Below, one piece after another: positions 34,243 to 47,267 of a stretch of 64,000 nt of DNA. The number at the start of each line of letters is the position of its first letter. Position 1 is the stretch's first letter. Position numbers and translations under genes: made by a program. The notes below the pieces were generated by a model. It made no database searches. It was not told the origin of the DNA and saw only the letters and a list, made by a program, of their open reading frames with translations. The DNA is from Litomosoides sigmodontis. Lineage: Eukaryota > Nematoda > Chromadorea > Rhabditida > Onchocercidae. The stretch lies in NCBI GenBank assembly GCA_963070105.1, contig OY718803.1, forward strand, positions 10,492,327 to 10,556,326, given 5' to 3'.

Positions 34243-37200
34243 AGCGATAATTGGCATTTTAACTGTTCGGCATATTCTTTCTTCGAATTCAATGCATTAG
34301 CATAAATATAATGGAATAAGAAATACAGTTATTCGCTCCAATTTGTATTATTCAAAAAAAACAGCTGACAGGATGAATTATGAAGATGAATTTTGAATGT
34401 AAATTTTTTCCACACACACACACCCACACACATGTTTTGATTAGTTAGTATTTTATTTCTCTCCCTGTTTTGCATGTTTTATGCAACTTATTAATTAAAG
34501 ATTTGATGAAAGTTTGCTCTTGAGCCATTGTCAGCATTAGCGAAAAAGGATTTTTTACGTAATGATTGGCCAAAGTGCTTTATTGGATTAGTTGGTAATT
34601 GAAATTCAGCAACATTTTTGTTAAATAATTTCATTTCCGATTAGTTTTCTTCTGTTTCCCCATGTTTGTATTCGATACGGAATACAAAAACTTAAAATTT
34701 CAAATAATTCAAAATTTACGTGTTGTTTATCGTCGATTATTCAATTTCGATTAACTCACACAGGTATTGACCGAATCGGTTGCTTAGCAATGTCACTGAC
34801 ATTTTCAATATGTTTACGTTTTTTAAGCTAAGAGATACTAATTGATATTTCAAAAATTTTTGCTCTTTTTTCGTTTTTCTCTCTTCTGGGCCGTAATGTC
34901 ATTGCAAAAAAATGTGTTACTTTTTCTCTGAAAAGTTAAATAATTTTTATTAAAGGAGCTCAGATGTGAATTTAAATTATTCGAAAATTTCGTATAGATG
35001 TATTTAAATCTGATCGTTTAGGCAATCAAATAACTATTCCTGTAAGATTTCACGGAAATGTTCTCCTTCCTTTCCTCTCTCTCTCTCTCTCTCCCTCTCT
35101 CTCATTCTTTTTCAAAACTAAATACTCCGACAAACTGAGATACTGTGAAAGTGGGAAATGCTAAGTTAAATTCTATTTTTTTTCGCAATTTGGCATAACA
35201 TTTCTTAGGAATTTGATTTTACATAGTTTAAATGATAAATTTGATTTTTGAAACAATTAATTATTTTAGGGAAGGGGAAATTCTGCTTTGCCTTAATTTA
35301 ATCACGATATTACTTCAGAAAAATTTTTCGTTGCAAATTTTAATTTCTTTTTTGCTAACAAATTACATTTGGCCTTTTTCCCAAGGCTTTTTTCAATCAG
35401 TTTAATTAATTACTTACTGATAATTATTTAGTTACGGTTAATTGATGAACACGGGACTTTCCACCGGTTTTCCTTTCTTTCGCTTTTTCAGTTGCTAAAA
35501 CGATGTGTTATTTATTTCTAAATTAATTCATTTCTTACAAATATACTTATCTTCTTTCACCTGGGTTATTTCACAAAAAAAAAGACAAACAAGAGGCTTT
35601 TAAATGTTCACAAGTTGATTGATATCTCCTCGTAAATGCAAATTCATTTTCTATTTTTCGCTTCCTTTTGCAATAATTTGATGGATGTGTTTCCTAAATA
35701 CTGAAAATTCATTTTGCATTTCGCTTTTTTTTCCACTAATTTTTATACACTCTTTGATGACACATTCATAGTTTCATTGCATTAATTTTGTTTGAAAATA
35801 TGCGCATACCTCTGGTTGACCTATCTTTCTCTTATCAATTTTCTAGAGAAGAAAAATTAAATGAAATTCAAATCTATGAGCATGAAATTTTCCAGTTCTA
35901 TCTTTCGACCTATAATTGCCTAATATGTCCTAGAAGAAATTACTCGGCATTATTTCGAACTTTCACTTATTAATAATGAACATCTAATTCAGTAGAATTG
36001 AATCAATTTTTTCTTTTCACTAAGATTACTTAATTTTAGTCTTTTTTTTTAATTCATGAACTATCGCCTTACCGTTTTCTTCATTTAGATGAAAACATTC
36101 ACTTGAAGAGTGGGTAGCGAATGATTTGATCAGTGTGATATGGTCAATTTTTATCCCATTTTTTTTTTTGAAAAATTCTTGTTATCATTGGTGCTTTCTT
36201 TTCTATCTTTTCTTCCTTCGTTTTGTTAATTACAAATTTTTTCAGTTCTTTTTTTTGCTTAAAAGAAGTAATTTGATAATTTGTGTGTAAATATGTATCA
36301 TTACAATCGTTGTCAGTGTCTTTTACCTCTCTCTCTCTCTCTTTCCTTCTCTTTCCCTTCTTTACATTTCAGTTCAATTTTTTCTTTTGTTGTTTACTTA
36401 GATGTTGTCTTTGTTATGTGTATGAATTAATTATTAAAAGTTATGATATTACCATACGTCAGCTTATACTGCTTTACACGTCACTAATACAAACACGCAC
36501 GCATACCCTCCACGTACGCTTCCACGCGACGGAATGTACCATCATGTATTAACGTGGAAAATACCATAGAGATGCATTGGATAACGACGTATTCACGTGA
36601 ACTTCGCAATATTATTGTTGAATAACATCACCAACGTGGGGAGCGATAGCCAATTTCAGTAGCTAACGCAAGTAATAACAATTAAGTGGGTAAACTGCAA
36701 CGCAGCAAATCAACCATCTCTCACGCTCTCTTCGTCATGTTCCTAATTCGTCAACTATGACTTTTTTTTATTCGTAAATATCAATTTAAACAAATTCGAA
36801 GAAACATGTTAAATTGATAAAATGCAAAGAAAGTAGTAAATTTTAGAAAAAAAGCGAAATTTTTTTCAAATTTTAATTTTTTAATTATTCCTCCTGACGC
36901 TCAATGATATGGAAATTCATGTGAGTAAATGAAACAGCAAACAGCAGCGGTAAATTTCACATGCAAAAAAGAATTTGAATGTCATTTTTCCGAAACTATT
37001 TTAAAATACAACTGTGAACTTCCCTTTTCATTCCGCCCAAATTTACAAAACAAATAGAAGAAACGATCGATGATTGAGGTTGATGATGTTGCCTTGCTTC
37101 ACAGGAATAACGTAGTGCTGCTACCAACTCGTTATGTTTTATTCTACAGTTCGTGAGGTTAAAGCTCTTAGTAAGAACTTTAAAAGATGGAGGAAAAAAA

Positions 37201-38486
37201 AGCATCACTAAACTAGAAATTTAATTTCAAGAATGATCTTCCTCAACACTAAAAAATAAGACCAATAGCTAAAGTGAAAAGGAGTGCTTGGTCGGTGGGA
37301 TGTTGTATCCCTCATCAGCTTACTGCATTTTAAATTTTCCAAACCGATCTAGCAATTTTTGTTTCCTACAAAAGAACAGACAGAAGAAAATTAACGCACT
37401 TCACGAGATGTGTGCTTTTCATACCACAAATTTTCTCATCTCAGCTTCATTACTTTAATTCTATAACACAAATAACTTATATCGATAAATCATTTCCAAT
37501 ATCTCATCCCACCACCAACATACATATACATATATACGTATATACGTATGAATTATTGTCATGAAATTCCATTTGATACATACGTACGCCTCCTCCACCC
37601 ACGCAAACGCTTCTGGCAATAACAAAACTTGTTGATGACGCTGCTGATCGATCCTGTAATGCTGCAGCTGCCTGGTTGCACTCATTACAATTCACCCGCT
37701 TCCCTCCTCCTCCTCCCCCCGCCCCTTTCTCCCTCCCTCTAACCTCCTAAGAGAGAGAGAGAGAGAGAGAGAGAGCGAGGAACAATTTCAATTACCTTCT
37801 AATGGATTACTCTATAAAAATATCAGTGAAAAGATTATTTTTGCATGGGATGTTTGCTTGTTTATTGAAATTGCAATGAAATGATTGAAAATGACAGGGA
37901 TGGAATGCTTAAATGAGAGAGAGAGAGGTGGCAGAGGACAGGTTGAAATCTTTTTAAACATTTTGTTTTGTTTGCAATTTCCATTTGCTATCGCTTTATT
38001 ATCTCACCGCCCTAACAACAGCTATCCCACTTCTCTTCTCCTCGCAGCACGTCTAATTGAAGAGCAATGATGGTAATTAGTAATAATGAGTAATGGGTAG
38101 CAACAGTTCATAGTAATAAGTGAGTAAATAAGTGAATAAAGGGAATTAGTTATTAAGGAAGTAAGTATTAATGAGTAAAGGAGTATCGAGTACTGCTAGT
38201 AATAGTAACAAACGTTTATAAGCCTATTTTGTATATTTTAATGCTAACATCGTTTGCTCTCATTCACTGCTTTCTTCCTTTTTCTATTAATAAAACTTCA
38301 GTAAATCCTATTTATAATTATTAAAAAGTACGTTGCATGAGAAGAGATGAGCATTAATCGCTTCACGTTACGTTGATAAGTGATAATTTCTTACGACACG
38401 TTTAAACACGTGTAGATTTACGGATTTCCTCTCAGTGATATGACAGTGAGTTATTGAAATTCTGTGTGTGTGTGTGTGTGTGTGTT

Positions 38487-38577
<91 letters not shown>

Positions 38578-39372
38578 AAGATGAAATTGAAATAATACAA
38601 TAAACCTTGCGATTACATCCACTCCTTCTTGATAATTACACAAAATATGATTTAAGAGATTAAATATGAAACTCTAAGTTAACAGAGTGATTGATTGAAT
38701 TTGCTGAATTAATTTTAATCAATGAAAATGAATGAATGAATGAATTTTGGTCGTTAAGAATTATTGAAAACAATGAAAAAGGAAAAAAAATTTTTTTATC
38801 TTTCATTCCAATCGTTTTCTTCTTCTTCTTCCTCCACCCTCCACCTCCTCCATCTCCTCACCCCCCACTCTTTGCCATTTTTCTTCGTGAATTTTTCAAC
38901 GCACAGTTCGTTTAGGAATGAAAGAAACGAAAGTGAAGAAAAGAAATTTCACTCCTTTTCTTTAATCGATTTTTTTTTTCAAATAAGTTTGTTAAAATCG
39001 TTGACAGTAATTTTTGCTTCAATAAATTTTCGATAATTCATTTTCACTTTGTTACATAGAAATTTAGTTCACTTCAATTAATTTTTCAATAAAATTTATT
39101 TCATAATAGGACGTGTGTGTGATTACAAAATTTTTGCGATTTCTTGTGATTCTTATATATATGTATTGTTTTCTTTCAATCGTTTTGCTGGATTTGTGTA
39201 GAATTGTTAAAATTGCCATTTTCGCACAAAAGTCACTTGCCGCCTTTTGGTTTAAGAAATAATTTAATTCGTATTAGAATGTTTTGTTTTATTAAATTCT
39301 CGTAATTCTCATTAAATTGCTTCATTCTAGTTCCGCACTATGCCAGTTGTTTATTGGTGCAAATGAAAGGAA
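34243..39372. other. Intergenic region downstream of PFKFB
   Basis: No exon supported. It contains CT/GA microsatellites (about 35072-35103, 36330-36343, 37751-37775), the long GT run at 38462-38574 and a GC-richer stretch around 36470-36560. A TTCTAG acceptor at 39330 marks the likely trans-splice site of the next gene. Confidence 0.55.
38462..38574 (+). repeat. (GT)n microsatellite, about 113 bp
   Basis: GT run with two TTT interruptions near the left end. Confidence 0.96.
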
Positions 39373-41885
39373 ATGTACTCGCAGTAAGTTACATTTCATT
39401 TTTACATTTAAATTTTATATATTCCATTTTCATACTCAAATTTTAATATATTTAAAATTGAAGCAAAAAAAAGCACAATGTTTAGTTATAATTTATATCG
39501 TTGATTATTGTTGGCTTCTTTTCCTTTGGCATTCCCTTTAGGATTATTTATTATGTGCTATTATTTTTGATATCAGTAAGCAATTTTAGTGAAATTCAAA
39601 ATTCTCTTTTAATCGGTGCAATTAGTGATCTAGTAGTAAAAAGCCACAGTGGATGAGTGTACGTTTGATTGTCTCATTTTTCATAATTTTATTTCTATAA
39701 AATTAACGAAATTGGTCTCTGATCTAGTGCATATGCCTTCTTTGAAGAAATCAACTTCCTGCGCCCGACTTCCTCTCGTCCAGAGAAACGTATGAGAAGT
39801 ATGAACGAACGCATAATCGTAATTTTGGCCGTGTACCTGTTGCGGTTTCAGGTGCTACACCAGTAACCTACCTCAATGTGTGTTTATGAAACATTGTTTT
39901 CCCATTTTGTTGCATCGTATGTTTTTTGAAAAACTTAAATTAGCTTCATAATAAGGTTAATTTTTACGATGAAAATTATTAACATTCAATCTTATATTAA
40001 ACTGCTTTTTTCGAATGGCATTTTTCATTTGAAGGAATATCAGGTTGTTACGCAGAGCCCAACACCTCAAGGAGAGGTAATGGTACCAATGCCACCTGAA
40101 CAACCTATTCCAACAAGCTCTTCCATTCCAAAGCAGTACATGCAACCTTTGCCGAAACGACGAAGTTTGTTTGCATTCTTTCAAATGTAACAAAGCTAGA
40201 CGATAGAAAGAGGAAAACTTCCTTTGAAACTTTTATTACCAATTTCTTCCCTCCCCCCTCCCTCCCTCTCTCTCTCTCTCCCTTCCTATCTCTGCATCTA
40301 TCTACCATAAATATTTCCTACTGGCATTATTATTAAATTGCTTGCACTGTCAATAGCATAATTTAATTCGAATTTTGCTTGTATTGAACACATCGAATTT
40401 GCATATTTCAAAGTGATATAGTTCAGAATTCGAAGTTTCATGAATAATTTTCATATTTATGCATTTTTTTTTGCATCGTAAAATTTCTAGTTCCCTTAAG
40501 AATGACACGATATGCTGCAGGATTTGATTTAATTTTAAATTACTTAAAAAAACGGATGTAACAATAAATTTTTTATGGAATAATGCAAGTTGAAAATTGT
40601 AACTAAATTTCCTTTTTTTAGCCATCCGATGCAGTTCGATGTGTTAAGTTTTTGTGCGAAAAATTGCTTCGCTTATCTTGAAATTCAAAATCTTAAATAA
40701 TATAAAAAACAAAACGATCAAAGAACTAATAATGTGAAATTAATTATTACACTTTACTTATTCGAAATCTTTTATGACTTCGAAAAAGCAATGGTTGCTT
40801 TTAGACATAAAAGAGAAAAAGTAAAAAAATAAAAAGCATGCAGAAAGAAGCAACCTTATCATAACCTGTAACACAGCGAAGAAATGGTCTGAAACAATTA
40901 CAGCAATTTACAAATGAGAAATGAAAATTAAAAAAGAAAAAGAACTAAATAATTCTATCGTATCTTTGCGACAGCGATGCGACCGATGAAATTTCAATTG
41001 ATTATATTGCGATGAGTAGCATTTTATGATAATTTCAAACAACCATTATTTCCTGCTACTAGTGAAAGTTAAATAAAATTTCAATCTTTTCTCGCTTTTT
41101 TTTTTCATTTTTTGCTGCACAATATGTATCGTTTGATTTCAATTCCATTCACTGTCATGATGACTCAACGAAACAAATATTTAATTATTATGAGACACAT
41201 TATGGTAAAACTTTGTTTGAAATGAAGAAAACTAGCAAAAAAAATTGCACATTCTTTTTTTTGTCTTCAAATAATTTTAAATAGAAGAAAGGGAAGTTTT
41301 TTTTTTTCACATGAAATCAAATTTTAGAGACTTGTGAAAAGCGCATGCAATACCGTTAAGCATGTGCAGATTAAAAGACTAATTTTTCCATTAACCTGTT
41401 TCATTCGTCCTCTAAATTACAATACTTAATGAGAAGAGTCCTCTAAATTACAATAACTTAATGAGAAGAGATAACTTAATGAGAAGAGTCCTCTAAATTA
41501 CAATAACTTAATGAGAAGAGATAACTTAATGAGAAGAGTCCTCTAAATTACAATAACTTAATGAGAAGAGAGGAATGGAAAGACTTGTGCTTAGTAGTTT
41601 TCACTAGTCGGAAATAGCTTTTCTTTCCTGACGTTCTGTGACGATATTTTTGATGCTAACAACGAAAAATACCTTTTTGATCGGATAAAACATATTATTA
41701 TTATTATTAACTAATTATTCAAGTGAATCGTTTAATTATAAAGTATCGGTTAAATTTTTATAAATGCGTTTTTTCCCATTACAGTATCGTTTGGTCGAGT
41801 GGTAGCCGGTGCCATTGCTATACCTCTCTTCATTATGTTCTTCCTCTTCATCGCTATATGGTTCCAGGAGTTGGGCTTCATCTGA
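39373..41885 (+). CDS. Small proline-rich protein with one C-terminal transmembrane helix (unrecognised)
   Basis: Four exons in phase: 39373-39383, 39784-39877, 40035-40164, 41785-41885, giving 111 residues. The N-terminus is polar and aromatic (MYSQETYEKYERTHNRNFG). A Pro/Gln/Ser-rich middle follows (QSPTPQGEVMVPMPPEQPIP ... KQYMQPLPKRR). Residues about 84-104 form one hydrophobic helix (VVAGAIAIPLFIMFFLFIAI) ending WFQELGFI at the stop. With no signal peptide and the helix at the extreme C-terminus after a basic KRR, a tail-anchored topology with a cytosolic N-terminus is likely. The start is supported by a TTCTAG acceptor 43 bp upstream and by a GTAAGT donor whose phase only fits this ATG. 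If the donor at 40165 is not used, exon 3 reads on to a stop at 40190 and yields a form without the helix (ending SLFAFFQM). No family was recognised. The main doubt is the 11-nt first coding exon. Confidence 0.6.
41407..41570 (+). repeat. Minisatellite with two nested unit lengths
   Basis: A unit of about 32 bp (GTCCTCTAAATTACAATAAC... ending GAGAAGAG) alternates with a shorter copy of its own right half (ATAACTTAATGAGAAGAG). Four long units are present, the first lacking one base. It lies within the last intron of the small membrane-protein gene. Confidence 0.9.
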
Positions 41886-42380
41886 AGACCACCGACTACA
41901 GTACACACACCTTACTGTTCAAAAGTTAAAATGTCAAGGTGTAAGACATGTGCTAGCGAATGCCATGAATTCTTCCATTACTCATTCGTATGCTAAATAA
42001 ATCATCGAATGATTTTTTAAACAAACACCACTCATTTACCGTTATTCAAGTAAAATTCATTCATCCATTCCATAAAATTTATTTTGGTAAATTTCAAAAA
42101 ATTTTCCAAATATGTATTGTTGATATTTTCAGATGTGTTTTTTTGTTTGTTTTCTTTTCTCTTTTTACTCACTCTTCCATTTTCTTTTTTTTTTTTTTTT
42201 TTTGTCAATTAAAAATCTCTGCAGAATGAAACGATGTGATTTACTTTGAATTTTTTTTTTTGCTTTTATCACGTTTTCTCGACTCCTGATGAATTGCTGC
42301 AGGATATTAATTTTCAATTAATAAATTATTTTAATAAAATTGTAAGTCTTCTACATATCACTGTATTTTGTGCTAATTAA

Positions 42381-42596
42381 TTAAGCATCTACGGGTACTC
42401 TCTGCTTCGCCGCTCGTCCGCTCCTAAGCGATAGATTGATTGTTGATGAGTAGAGTGAGGTAATTGTTAATCTATCGTTGCTGCTGCTAATTTCGAATAA
42501 TTTGGAAATTTCAGCATTGTTTTCTTTTTTTCTGCTCTCTTTGTGGCTCTTTGTTTGTTCGATTTTTGATTTCAAACTGTTAGTTCTCTCATTGTA
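42381..42596 (-). CDS. Weak candidate 3'-terminal exon on the minus strand
   Basis: Minus-strand open segment of 71 codons ending at TAA (42381-42383), after an AG acceptor just right of 42596. It is basic and serine-rich (YNERTNSLKSKIEQTKSHKE..., ...SLRSGRAAKQRVPVDA), and unlike most random frames here it is not low-complexity. A 47-nt minus-strand exon candidate at 47384-47430 (KRKLKASEKMEKKSK, donor GTGAAA, acceptor CTTGCAG) has a compatible phase but is 4.8 kb away. The acceptor at 42596 is poor. No family is assigned. Confidence 0.25.
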   Translation of the reverse strand, partial: YNERTNSLKSKIEQTKSHKESRKKENNAEISKLFEISSSNDRLTITSLYSSTINLSLRSGRAAKQRVPVDA

Positions 42597-42662
42597 CTGC
42601 GCCGTTGTAACGATTGAATAAATAATGGACGTTATTATTTGGAAATGTATTGAAGCGATAGC

Positions 42663-42694
<32 letters not shown>

Positions 42695-44008
42695 CCATAA
42701 TTTAATGATTAATAATAATAAAAATAAATAAATAATAATAAAATGCCAAATTGTCAATTTTAAATAATGTCAAATTTTCAAATTTTTCAAAGGTGTCAAA
42801 TTTTCTGGTGCTGAACAAAACCACTAGGATGCCTGGATGTTGTATGGAAGTTTTACGATCGTAAAAAATAGCACAATAAGTGTGTCACATGCTTAGTGAA
42901 AACAAGTAATTCATGACGGTCGATGATTATGATTATTTCGTTATTAAATGATTTATTCAGCGTATTTCATTCGTCCGCTATTCCAGAAATCTTTTTTTTG
43001 GTTTTTATGAAAAAATTTCAATTTATCAAATTTTAATTTAATAGAAGCTTAACTTCCGCTCCATCGATTTTTTGTATGTTTGTTTGTTTGTTTTTTTTTG
43101 CATAATTGCACTATTTTATTGTGTATGTGAAATGGATCGAGCTAAATGAAATTTGAAAAAGCCTTTTTTTGCCGCCACTCACTTTGAAGTATTAGCCTGA
43201 AAAAACTATGAGTTTGTACGTAATCAATTTTTTTTGAATAACCGTTTTACTAATTTATTTTGGACAACTTTGCGCATTTCAACAAGAATCATTCCTCGAA
43301 TTTTATTCACAAAATAATTCAAATTCTAATTTATAAATGAATGTTTTATTCATTTCCGATTTCCTTCATGCGAGACCAAATTTATGAGGGTGTGTGGCAT
43401 GAAATGCTTTTAAATTAAAATGTAATAATTAGCTGTTAATGCAAAAATTTGCATACAATAGAAATTATCTATCATTAGCGTTTTTGAAAAATAAATTTCA
43501 CTGACAAAAATTAAAATACCTTCGCTAATTAACCTTTTATTTACTGTGTTTTTTTCCTAAATCATCATAAATATACTCTCGGTCTTCTTTTCTCCAATTA
43601 TTGTCTTAAAATTTTTAACAACGAAAGAGATCATTCATGGATTGTTAGAGTGAAAATTTTACATCAATTGGATTTTATATAGAATGACTCAAAGATTTGA
43701 TGAACGAAATATTAATTTTAGAAAAACACACACAAACAGAGAGAGAGAGAGTGAGAGGGAAACACATACATTTCAAATTTTTTCTTTTATGGAAAAAAAT
43801 ATTTGAGATAAGAGATCACCATCCTTTCACAAAGAATTTTTATCCGAAATATTCCTTGTGCATTCGATCATTTGTCATTTATCAATCGCATATTTCAATT
43901 CCATATTGAACGAGCAAATCATTTTTCTGTTTTTTTTTTTAAAAAAAAAGAAAATTTCGTTTGCCAGAAATATCTAAACACAGAATAAGCTAAGCAAACG
44001 CTTAAGGA

Positions 44009-44276
44009 ATAGAACGATTTCGATTCTCATTTATCTTCAAATTTTCGTTATATTATACTTTGGAAGGCGCCACATAACTGCTGAAATTTCCATTTTTACA
44101 ATCATTTCTTATAGAATTAATCAATGAGCGAACTAATTAAACATAGAACGATTTCGATTCTCATTTATCTTCAAATTTTCGTTATATTATACTTTGGAAG
44201 GCGCCACATAACTGCTGAAATTTCCATTTTTACAATCATTTCTTATAGAATTAATCAATGAGCGAACTAATTAAAC
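44009..44276 (+). repeat. Exact 134-bp tandem duplication
   Basis: Bases 44009-44142 recur at 44143-44276 with no difference seen, including a GGCGCC palindrome in each copy. This is either a recent duplication or an assembly duplication. Confidence 0.93.
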
Positions 44277-44952
44277 GGCAATTAATTTAATTTAGCAGTT
44301 CAATCTCATGCAATCACATTGTTCATCCACTATTTCATTAAATGCGTGAAGTTTCAATTAAATACCACTGAGAGTACAAAATTGAAATTTAACTAATTTT
44401 TATTATGTTCATTAAACCATTGTATTCCTAACGATTCTTCTCGCATTCTAGCATCCTCCAAAACATTACAATGTTAAATCAATTTAATTAACAAAATTCA
44501 TTTTTCGCTTAGTCAAAAAATTTTAATATATGTTTTTTTTTGTGCAAAGTAAAAAAATTGGAAATCAAAGGAGAAATAAAATAGTTTATGACTTGTTTTT
44601 TTTTTTTATGAGAAACGTTTCGATTAAGAAAAAAAATTGACAATGAATTTTGAAAAAATTTTCCGGTTGGATTGTTGCTGCAATGATTGGAGCTGTATAT
44701 TCATGGTACCACAATCATCATTATCATCATCACTGATAACAGACAGTCTATCAGTTGCATCACTCTCACAATCAGTTTTCACGTATCCTATCCTACTATT
44801 TAGATAATCAACTGATGTGAAATTATTCCTCCTCCTACCATTTGCGATTGAATTAAATTTTGCAATTTTTTCTCCCTACTTTTTCGGTGTAAAATACAAT
44901 TGTTTGTTTTCTCCGCAACATTCAACTACTATATGTGTTTGATGGAAATAAA

Positions 44953-45012
44953 AAATGAAATGAAATGAATGAATGAATGAATGAATGAGTGAGTGAGTGA
45001 GTAAGTGAGTGA
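44953..45012 (+). repeat. TGAA/TGAG tetranucleotide repeat
   Basis: A run of TGAA units passing into TGAG units. Confidence 0.9.
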
Positions 45013-47079
45013 TTCAGATTCCTCCTTATTTACTTTTTCTTTCCATTGTTGACATATGGAAATTTTCCACCGGCAACATTTGCTTCGTAGCATTAACTGA
45101 TCAATGAATGGGTGTTGCAAGCACACTCTCTTCGTATCTTTCATTTCTTTTAAATCTTCATGAAATGAGAATTTAGGTTTATTTCAAATGAAATTTTTTT
45201 TGAAAGCAAAAAAAAGCTCATTCAAATTTTGCTTTACGACTTCTTTTTGCCTTTCTCTCTTTTGTATTTAACAATATTTCAATTTGTTTAATCTGACGTA
45301 AGTTGTGCCAGTTGATGTGATAATAGAATTTCTAGTTTTACGATCATGCAGTACGATGATAATCCCGACGATCACTAATTTTCATGATGGTAGACCACGA
45401 TAGTACGAGAGAAATGAAATTTGAAACATTTTGCTAGGACTACTTGATGCTACTTGATGCACAGTAGAATGCTTACGAAAACTTTCGTTAGTATTTATTT
45501 TCTCGTAAAATTAATTAAACTTTCAAAATTTTAATTTGTTGAATTTTTAGAAATTTCAAATTTCCTCCAAGCAAAACGTTTGCAAACATCGTCAATAACA
45601 TCGTGGAGGAAGTTTTCAGCCTTTGTTTCCTGTTTCGGCTGAAATTTTAAGTCTGTCTTCTCAAGTTTGTCCATCTGTATAATAAGCACATAGTCGATAT
45701 CCACAATCTTTCAGAGATCCGAGCGTCGAATTTCCTCAGTATTGATGCATTGTCGGTTCGTGTCACCCTAACCTTTTTTTTTTTCTTTTTCACAGCTAAT
45801 TCCTACCATCGCTTATTTTACTCATATTGCACAAATGTGAATGTACATTGTTCAATTTTTTTCTTTTAAAATTATTTCGTCAAAAAGCTTACATCTTTTG
45901 CTCGTTGGAAATTAATTGCAATTTTTAACTAATTTCACACTTATTTTTATGCTAACACAAACTAACCGATTTGCTGCTCGCTTTTTTCTCTTTCTGAAGA
46001 GGAAGAAGGAGGGAAAGAGAAGGGAGAGAAATGAAAGCTTAAATTACCATCACTGCACAAGACAGATACTTTTCACTTGACTCATTCGAAAACAAAAATG
46101 AAAATATAAGAAAAAGAAAATTTATGAAGTTTTCCCACATTAGCTTTTGCTAGAAGACAAAAAAAATTCAAACGATAACTAACAATTTCCAACGAAAGCA
46201 AATTCTAATGGAAGCAAAAAAAATGAGGTGAAAAAAGAGGGAAAGGAAAAGAGAAAGAGAAAAAAAACAAATGTTATCATTTCATCCATCCTTTCTCAAT
46301 TAACACACTTGCAAAATAAGTTTTTTCGATTTGATAATAATAGTTTGTAACTGCAACGATTCCACTTTCTTCCTTTCCTTCCGTTTTTTTTTTTGCTTTG
46401 TTATGGATTACCTAAACAAACAATGATCGCTTGCGTGCGTGTGTGTGTGTGTTTTTCAACGATAGATTTTGTTATTGAATTTTTAAAGTTATCAATTATT
46501 TTAAATTATGGCAGCCTTCAATAGCTAAACATCGCTCAAACTCATCAATTATCATTTACTATCATAAATGACATTTTAATTCAAACGATGGTAAAACCAA
46601 ATTTCACTATTGAAAACTTCATCTCGTCCTCATCCTAATTATTCATATTTCATTTGTTCCTAGGGTTAAAATTTATTTTTTTAAATAAATGATTAGAAAC
46701 TTGAAGTATTCAATGGATGTCTCTCTCATTAATTACATACCTATAGCCTTTTTCTAAAAACAAAGCTTAGAACCTATAAAGGAAAAAGAGCTTAGAAACA
46801 TTTTTTAGTACAAAAAATGCACAAAAAAGAGAGAAAAAAAATATGAGATGAATTTTAAAATACAAATCAGAGGAGACTTATGCTTGACAGCAATATGAAG
46901 AAATATAAATTGATATTTTGAAATATAAAAGATTAATAATTATGCTCTATCATTCGATAGGGAATGATTGCAATCATCCCTATGGAGGGATATGTTTTGA
47001 AAACAAAAACATCCAAATTTAATTACAATTAATTTGCTACATGAATATTTTCAAATTACGAGAGAAATAAGATTTGTTG

Positions 47080-47267
47080 ATGAATTTAGCGCAATATAAA
47101 AAAGTGACAGAGAGAGAGAGAGAGGGAGAGAGGGAGCGAGCGATTTCAACGTTTGTTCGGCTTGTTCAATCGTTTCGAAAGTGCACACACACACACGTCG
47201 GACAGACACGTCGACAGACCGACACGCAGACAAGTGGAGCCACGCAACAAGGCAACCAAACAGATCG
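47080..47267 (+). promoter_or_regulatory. GC-richer block: promoter or 5' exon of the gene upstream of DOP1
   Basis: It starts with a GA run (47108-47130) and continues into a GC-richer stretch with a CA run (47184-47196) and several GTCG/CGAC elements. It ends at a good donor (GATCG|GTGAGA). An open frame from ATG 47080 reaches this donor in the phase required by the exon at 48405, so it may be a first coding exon; the composition (ERERE, THTH, QTRRQTDTQ) argues more for 5' UTR or promoter. Confidence 0.3.

Noticed and set aside
38368..38643. Minus-strand Thr-His repeat frame
   Set aside because: Artefact of the second GT run.
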